Assembly (NCBI GenBank): GCA_964607135.1
Contig: CAZSIV010000007.1
Location: 18,661-82,660 of the forward strand
Source of the DNA: Metaruminococcus_A sp964607135
GTDB lineage: Bacteria > Bacillota > Clostridia > Oscillospirales > Ruminococcaceae
DNA length: 64,000 nt
Direction: 5' to 3'
Below, one piece after another: positions 59,165-64,000 of this stretch. The number at the start of each line of letters is the position of its first letter. Within the stretch, counting starts at the first letter, position 1. Both the position numbers and the translations under genes were made by a program. The notes below the pieces were generated by a model that was not told where the DNA came from, made no database searches, and saw only the letters and a list, made by a program, of their open reading frames with translations.

Positions 59165-59703
59165 CACAGAACGGCACGGCGGAGTACCTCCGCGGGCAAT
59201 CGCGGCCGGGTGTCCCCGGCTGGACAATCGCGGCGGAGTGCCTCCGCCCGCAAACGCGATTCGTAAGTTGTACGAAAAGCGGGACTCGTAACCCGCGAGG
59301 CACGCTTCGCTTTTATGCAATGTACCTCGCAGGACAAAAGCCCAAAAATCGGTAAAACGTCGGGGTGCGAATTGGCCTGTCTGGCCACAGACATTGGCCA
59401 CCGGGGCCACCCGGCGGGGTGCCGGGGCAGCGCCCCGGTTCGCCATCCGCAGAGGGCGAAATTCCTTTCCGTTACAAAGCGCAGGAGAGGCGAAGAATGT
59501 CCCGGTGGGACGTTCTTCGGTGGAGAACCCTCGCCGGGGGTTCTCCATGCGGCTCCAGCCGCAAAGCAGGATAACGCGCCTCGCAGGTCAATCAACTTTT
59601 TGACCGGTAAAGCGTTGGGGTGCGAATTGCCCCGTCCGGGCACGGACATTGGCCTACAGGGGCCACCCTGTCTCGCAGGATTGCGGCTCAAAAACCGGAA
59701 AGC
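59165..59703 (+). repeat. Mosaic array of hairpin-bearing repeats, locus 2
   Basis: A non-coding array related to 24571-25175. It has the same 33-base module (59201-59233, identical to 24595-24627), the CGCGATTCGTAAGTTGT segment, and two copies of the CCTCGCAGG to GGGGTGCGAATTG unit (about 59325-59392 and 59579-59670), plus a degenerate start of a third. Between them lie further hairpins: CCGGGGC/GCCCCGG, GTCCC/GGGAC inside GAAGAA/TTCTTC, GAGAACCC/GGGTTCTC and GCGGCT/AGCCGC. It fills the gap between nadC and the two-component genes. Confidence 0.8.
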
Positions 59704-59787
59704 CGTTTTCTTCATCAATTCTTAAGAGTTTCCCTCATTTCTTTTTAAACCGCACCCGCTCTATAATAGGGCTCAAGGAGGAGGATT

Positions 59788-60482
<695 letters not shown>

Positions 60483-60486
<4 letters not shown>

Positions 60487-62399
60487 AACGGTTTACCCGC
60501 ACCGTCGCAGGGAAGGTGACGACAGCCGTCGTTTTTATCCTCTCTCTGTTTATCACCGTCTTCTGCATAATTGGTATAGTAACATTTATATCGCAAGATT
60601 TTTACTACCGTTCAGAAGAAGCGGTGATTGATACAAAAATCGAGGGTTGGATGAGAGGCGATGCATATCTGGCCAGTTACAGCTTTGTTCATTCGAATCC
60701 TTCCGATCTTTTTCTCTACCCCGTTTACAATACCAATTTCCGCTTTGTGATCTACAATCCATCTAAAAAAGTCGTCGCACAAAGCGAAGACTTTGAACTA
60801 AACAGTTTTGCGGCCAAATGGGACGAAATATATTATTTTACCCTCGAAAATTACACTGACGAAAATGGCCAGCCGACAGAGGAGCGATATCTTTCTTTTT
60901 CCGGCCCAGATTATCCCGCCGGGCAAAAAGATGTATACGAACTGCGCGCCTACCTGGTAAAGGGGCTGCCGGCCGTCGACAAATACGCTCAAGCCGTCTA
61001 TTTAACCCAATTTGCCTACCCGATGCGCTATGCGGTTTATCCTATCGGCATCATCGCGCTGCTGCTCACAGTCACGAGCTTTGTCACCCTCCTCTGTGCC
61101 GCGGCCAGAAGGCCCGGCTCCTCGGAGCTCCGCCCCGGCCCGCTCAACCGGGTGCCGATCGACCTGATGATCGTGTGCACCGTGGCTGGGATTGCCGTCT
61201 TGGGAGCCGTAGCCGGCAGCTTCAGCTTTTATCCTTCGAATATGCTGGTCTCGGCGATCATTGTCGGGATTGTTTGCCTCGCCGTCATCGGCGCCTTTAT
61301 CGGCTTGAGTATGAGCATCGCCGCCCGGGTAAAGCAGAAAACGCTTTTTAAAAATACCGTCGTCTGGAAATTCTGCAAGCTTCTCTCCTGGCTGTTTCGC
61401 AGCATCCCGCTCGTTTGGAAAACCTCTGTGTCCATCGGCGGCGTCCTGCTGTTAGACCTCCTCGTCTTTTTCTGCAACGTGAACTACCCGGAACGGCTGT
61501 TTCTCTTCCTGATCCTGGAAAAGCTGCTCTTAGCGCCAGTCGTCCTTTACAGCGCGCTGCTCCTGCGGAAGCTGAAAAAAGGCGGCGAGGCGCTGGCAAA
61601 CGGCGACTTAAGCTACCAGGTCGATACCCGCCGGATGTTCTGGGACTTTAAGCTCCACGGCGAAAACCTCAACCACATCAGCGTGGGGATGGCCCGCGCC
61701 GTAGAGCAGCGGATGAGGAGCGAACGGATGAAAACCGAACTGATCACCAACGTATCGCACGACATCAAGACGCCGCTGACCTCCATCATCAATTACGCCG
61801 ATCTAATCTCCAAAGAGCCGTGTGACAATCAAACCGTCACAGAATATTCGGAGGTGCTGCTCCGGCAGTCGGAACGGCTGAAACGGCTCATCGACGACCT
61901 GATCGAAGCTTCCAAAGCATCCACCGGCAACCTGGAAGTGACCCTCTCCCCCTGTGAAATCGGCGTTCTTCTGACACAGGCCGCCGGAGAATACGAGCAG
62001 CGGCTTCGGGATGCAGGGCTCGAACTGGTGACGGTTCAGCCGGAGCATCCGGTTCGGATTATGGCGGACGGCCGCCGACTCTGGCGGGTGTTTGACAACT
62101 TGATGGGCAACATCTGCAAGTACGCGCAGAACGGCACCCGCGTCTATCTGACGCTGGAGGAAGTGAAAGGGGATGCGGTCATCACCTTCAAAAATATCTC
62201 ACGGGCGGCGCTCAATCTCTCCCCCGATGAGCTGATCGAGCGCTTTGTCCGCGGCGACGCCTCCCGCAGCACGGACGGAAACGGGCTCGGCCTTTCGATT
62301 GCCAGAAGCCTGACCGAACTCCAAAAGGGCCGAATGGAGCTCGCCATCGACGGCGACCTGTTCAAGGCGATTCTGCGCTTCCCGCTCATCATTCAATAG
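60483..62399 (+). CDS. Membrane sensor histidine kinase
   Basis: A 638-residue kinase paired with the regulator upstream. Helix 1 is near residues 12-36, followed by an extracytoplasmic region (about 38-180) and then further hydrophobic segments near 184-206, 227-247, 255-281, 316-332 and 338-362, more than in a simple two-helix sensor. The HisKA box ITNVSHDIKTPLTSIINYAD has His 426. N-box FDNLMGNICKYAQNG and G-box TDGNGLGLSIARSL form the ATPase domain, which lacks a fully standard middle glycine box. The signal sensed is not known. Confidence 0.93.
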
Positions 62400-62430
62400 G
62401 GCTGCGGCGTCCGCCAGCCGCTCCCATCAG

Positions 62431-62466
62431 AAAACGGTCTGCCATCTGGAACGGCAGACCGTTTTT
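62431..62466. terminator. Bidirectional terminator between convergent genes
   Basis: A 13-bp stem, AAAACGGTCTGCC and GGCAGACCGTTTT, with a 9-base loop and a T-run. It can serve the kinase gene and, on the minus strand, the LCP-like gene. Confidence 0.85.
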
Positions 62467-62508
62467 AACAAAAAGTTATTTTCTTTTAAAATATACACAT
62501 AGTTCGTC

Positions 62509-63423
62509 TTATTCCTCCGCCATTTCAAACCATTCCTGCATCATGGCCTTTCCGTCTGCGGATGGGGTAAACCGCTTTCCATCCCGTTCCTCCCGGTAGC
62601 TGCCCTCGATCTGACGGAAAACCACCTTTTCCTCGTCGATCCGCGCCAGAAACCGGATAGCCTCCTTCCTGGTGACATAGTCGTAATTGGTCAGATTGGT
62701 CTGCATCGTATTGCTCAAAAGGCTGAATAGTTCATCGGTACGGGCGAGAATCCCCTCGGAAAAACGCTGTTCTAAGCCAGCCTTTATAAACACCGCCTGC
62801 TTTTCCAGCTTGGCGCTTTCAGGAAGTTCTGAAACCAGAGGGCTCGCCAAATACTCAAGTGTTTTTTTACCGCTCAGCAGTTGGAGTCCTTCCACCAGCC
62901 GGACAGTCTCCCCCGTACCCTCCGCCTGGTACTCCACCGTTTGCTCGACCTGGTATTCGATGCCGCCGACCTGATCGATCAAGCCGGACAATGCCTTTTC
63001 ACTGCATTTCAGATAGCGGTCTACCTGGATGAAGAAGGCGTTCTCCACACCGCGGCAGACCATCTGGACGCCGCCGTAATCGTAAAGCTGCGGAAGGGTT
63101 CCGGTTTCGATGTTGACCGTGGCTTCCAGCTCCGGCGGGATCGGTACGACCCGGAACACCCGCTCCTCCGGAAAAAAGCGGAGAAGGGTGTAACGGTCGG
63201 GCGGCTGGGTGTCGTCCTTGCAGCACATGACGAGAATGGTGAGGCGGTCCCCTTCCACCGGCCGATATTCCGGCTCTCCCGCCACCGACTGGGGTGATGG
63301 TTCAGAAGGTGAAAACAGACCGGTAAACGCCATAATCCCCGTGCTGGCCACTCCAAGCACCGCCATCGACAGAAGAAACGCCAAAAAGAACGCCTTTGCA
63401 TTGATGTGTTTTTGTCTTCCCAT
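62509..63423 (-). CDS. LCP (LytR-CpsA-Psr)-like membrane protein, degenerate
   Basis: A 304-residue protein with an N-terminal membrane helix (about 10-32) and an extracytoplasmic domain resembling LCP proteins: YDYGGVQMVCRGVENAFFIQVDRYLK, then LIDQVGGIEYQV. LCP enzymes attach glycopolymers to peptidoglycan. Here the usual arginines are missing: the site normally IPRD reads IPPE, and the late RARxxDxxxRxxR stretch is absent, so a transferase role is doubtful. ATG 63423 has GGA-rich sequence at suitable spacing; ATG 63432 is an alternative. Confidence 0.75.
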   Translation of the reverse strand: MGRQKHINAKAFFLAFLLSMAVLGVASTGIMAFTGLFSPSEPSPQSVAGEPEYRPVEGDRLTILVMCCKDDTQPPDRYTLLRFFPEERVFRVVPIPPELEATVNIETGTLPQLYDYGGVQMVCRGVENAFFIQVDRYLKCSEKALSGLIDQVGGIEYQVEQTVEYQAEGTGETVRLVEGLQLLSGKKTLEYLASPLVSELPESAKLEKQAVFIKAGLEQRFSEGILARTDELFSLLSNTMQTNLTNYDYVTRKEAIRFLARIDEEKVVFRQIEGSYREERDGKRFTPSADGKAMMQEWFEMAEE

Positions 63424-63464
63424 TTTGCCCATCCTTTCCCCTGAAAGTATGGGCAAAACCGCTT

Positions 63465-63499
63465 AAAAAATACAGACCGCCCAAAATAGGACGGCCTGT
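63465..63499 (-). terminator. Terminator after the Nudix gene
   Basis: On the minus strand ACAGGCCG pairs with CGGTCTGT (one G-T pair) around a 12-base loop, followed by ATTTTTT. It separates the Nudix gene from the LCP-like gene. Confidence 0.75.
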
Positions 63500-63504
63500 C
63501 TTCC

Positions 63505-63912
63505 TCAACCGCGTATGATCTGCTTCGCCTTGTTTACAAGCTGTTTGTCGTTGTCGTAGGTGAGGATGGTGTGCGCACGGTTGATCTCCACCCACTTGAT
63601 CTGGGAGATTTCCTCCTCCTGCGGGGTATAGTCGTAGTTCTGCGCCCGCGCGATGAAATAGATGACATCCTTCTGGGTGTCCTTTTTCGGTGAATAGGAG
63701 ATGACCTCCCGGAAGCTCGGGTCGATAATCACGTCGATCCCCGTTTCCTCTTTGATCTCTCTCAGCGCGGTTTCTTCCTCCGTTTCACCCGACTCCACAT
63801 GCCCCTTGGGGAACGACCAATGCCCCCCGTTGGCGTGTTTGATGAGCAGCAGCTCGGTATTGCCGTGAAACCGGCGGAACACCAGCGCGCCGCATGATTT
63901 TTCCAGCGTCAT
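63505..63912 (-). CDS. Nudix hydrolase
   Basis: A 135-residue Nudix protein. The Nudix box is complete: GHVESGETEEETALREIKEE followed by TGID. The N-terminal SCGALVFRR and LLIKHANGGHWSFPKG and the overall size fit asymmetrical diadenosine tetraphosphatase-type enzymes (MutT/Ap4A group), which clear nucleotide side products. The substrate is inferred only. GAGAGGA precedes ATG and a consensus promoter lies at 63948. Confidence 0.9.
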   Translation of the reverse strand: MTLEKSCGALVFRRFHGNTELLLIKHANGGHWSFPKGHVESGETEEETALREIKEETGIDVIIDPSFREVISYSPKKDTQKDVIYFIARAQNYDYTPQEEEISQIKWVEINRAHTILTYDNDKQLVNKAKQIIRG

Positions 63913-63947
63913 AGCTTTTCCTCTCTCAGCAAATAATAATTGTTTTT

Positions 63948-63976
63948 ATTATAACATAAATCACCATCATTCACAA
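63948..63976 (-). promoter_or_regulatory. Sigma-A promoter of the Nudix gene
   Basis: TTGTGA (63971-63976) and TATAAT (63948-63953) on the minus strand, 17-base spacer; the predicted start lies about 30 bases before the ATG. Confidence 0.8.
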
Positions 63977-64000
63977 CACCTTAAAACCCCGATGTTTTCG

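Noticed and set aside
59164..59718. 184-codon minus-strand frame across the second repeat array
   Set aside because: It is made of the same repeat-derived peptide pieces and hairpins; no family resemblance or ribosome site.

Overview
The window looks like the chromosome of an anaerobic, spore-forming, fairly GC-rich member of the Clostridia (an Oscillospiraceae/Ruminococcaceae-type organism is the best guess; the species cannot be named from the sequence). The evidence is Gram-positive gene orders (rplI-dnaB, tilS-hpt-ftsH, coaD-rsmD), a PyrR-attenuated pyr operon, the germination pair cwlJ-gerQ, NAD-linked dihydroorotate dehydrogenase PyrD/PyrK, formate-tetrahydrofolate ligase, and consensus sigma-A promoters. 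No rRNA, tRNA or CRISPR array was found.

Layout. 1-4860 is AT-rich accessory DNA: a metallophosphoesterase cut by the window edge, a frameshifted small Cys-rich gene, three unrecognised related proteins, a truncated second phosphatase copy, and a tnpV-type transposon gene. 4926-8882 (minus strand) is a duplicated cassette of small secreted proteins, a lipoprotein, an FtsX-like permease and a small membrane protein. 8916-18854 is one long minus-strand operon, pyrR-pyrC-pyrF-carA-carB-pyrK-pyrD, followed by a histidine phosphatase gene and ruvX, with promoter, PyrR-binding leader and attenuator. 19183-21261 holds a DUF5685-type protein, a DnaJ-domain protein and a membrane protein. 21559-24196 holds rodA, rsmD, coaD and a coiled-coil protein.

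24409-25175 is a non-coding array of repeats and hairpins; a related mosaic lies at 59165-59703. Plus-strand genes follow: fhs, tsaE, tsaB, rpiB, upp, trmL, degV, then glycolytic pgk-tpiA-gpmI. gltA (minus), cwlJ-gerQ (plus) and a chemoreceptor (minus) come next. 40248-53478 is a compact minus-strand series: RNase J, gdpP, rplI, dnaB, tilS, hpt, ftsH, an FkbM-type methyltransferase, galK and galE. A nucleotidyltransferase/phosphoglucomutase-like fusion follows (minus), then nadB-nadC, a two-component system (plus), an LCP-like protein and a Nudix hydrolase (minus).

How the genes work together: UMP synthesis (pyr/car) and salvage (upp, hpt), glycolysis, the Leloir galactose pathway, NAD synthesis, one-carbon metabolism, tRNA modification (tsaE/tsaB/tilS/trmL), replication and protein quality control. 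The least explained parts are the paralog family at 1-4.2 kb, the secreted-protein cassette at 5-8.9 kb, and the two hairpin-repeat arrays.
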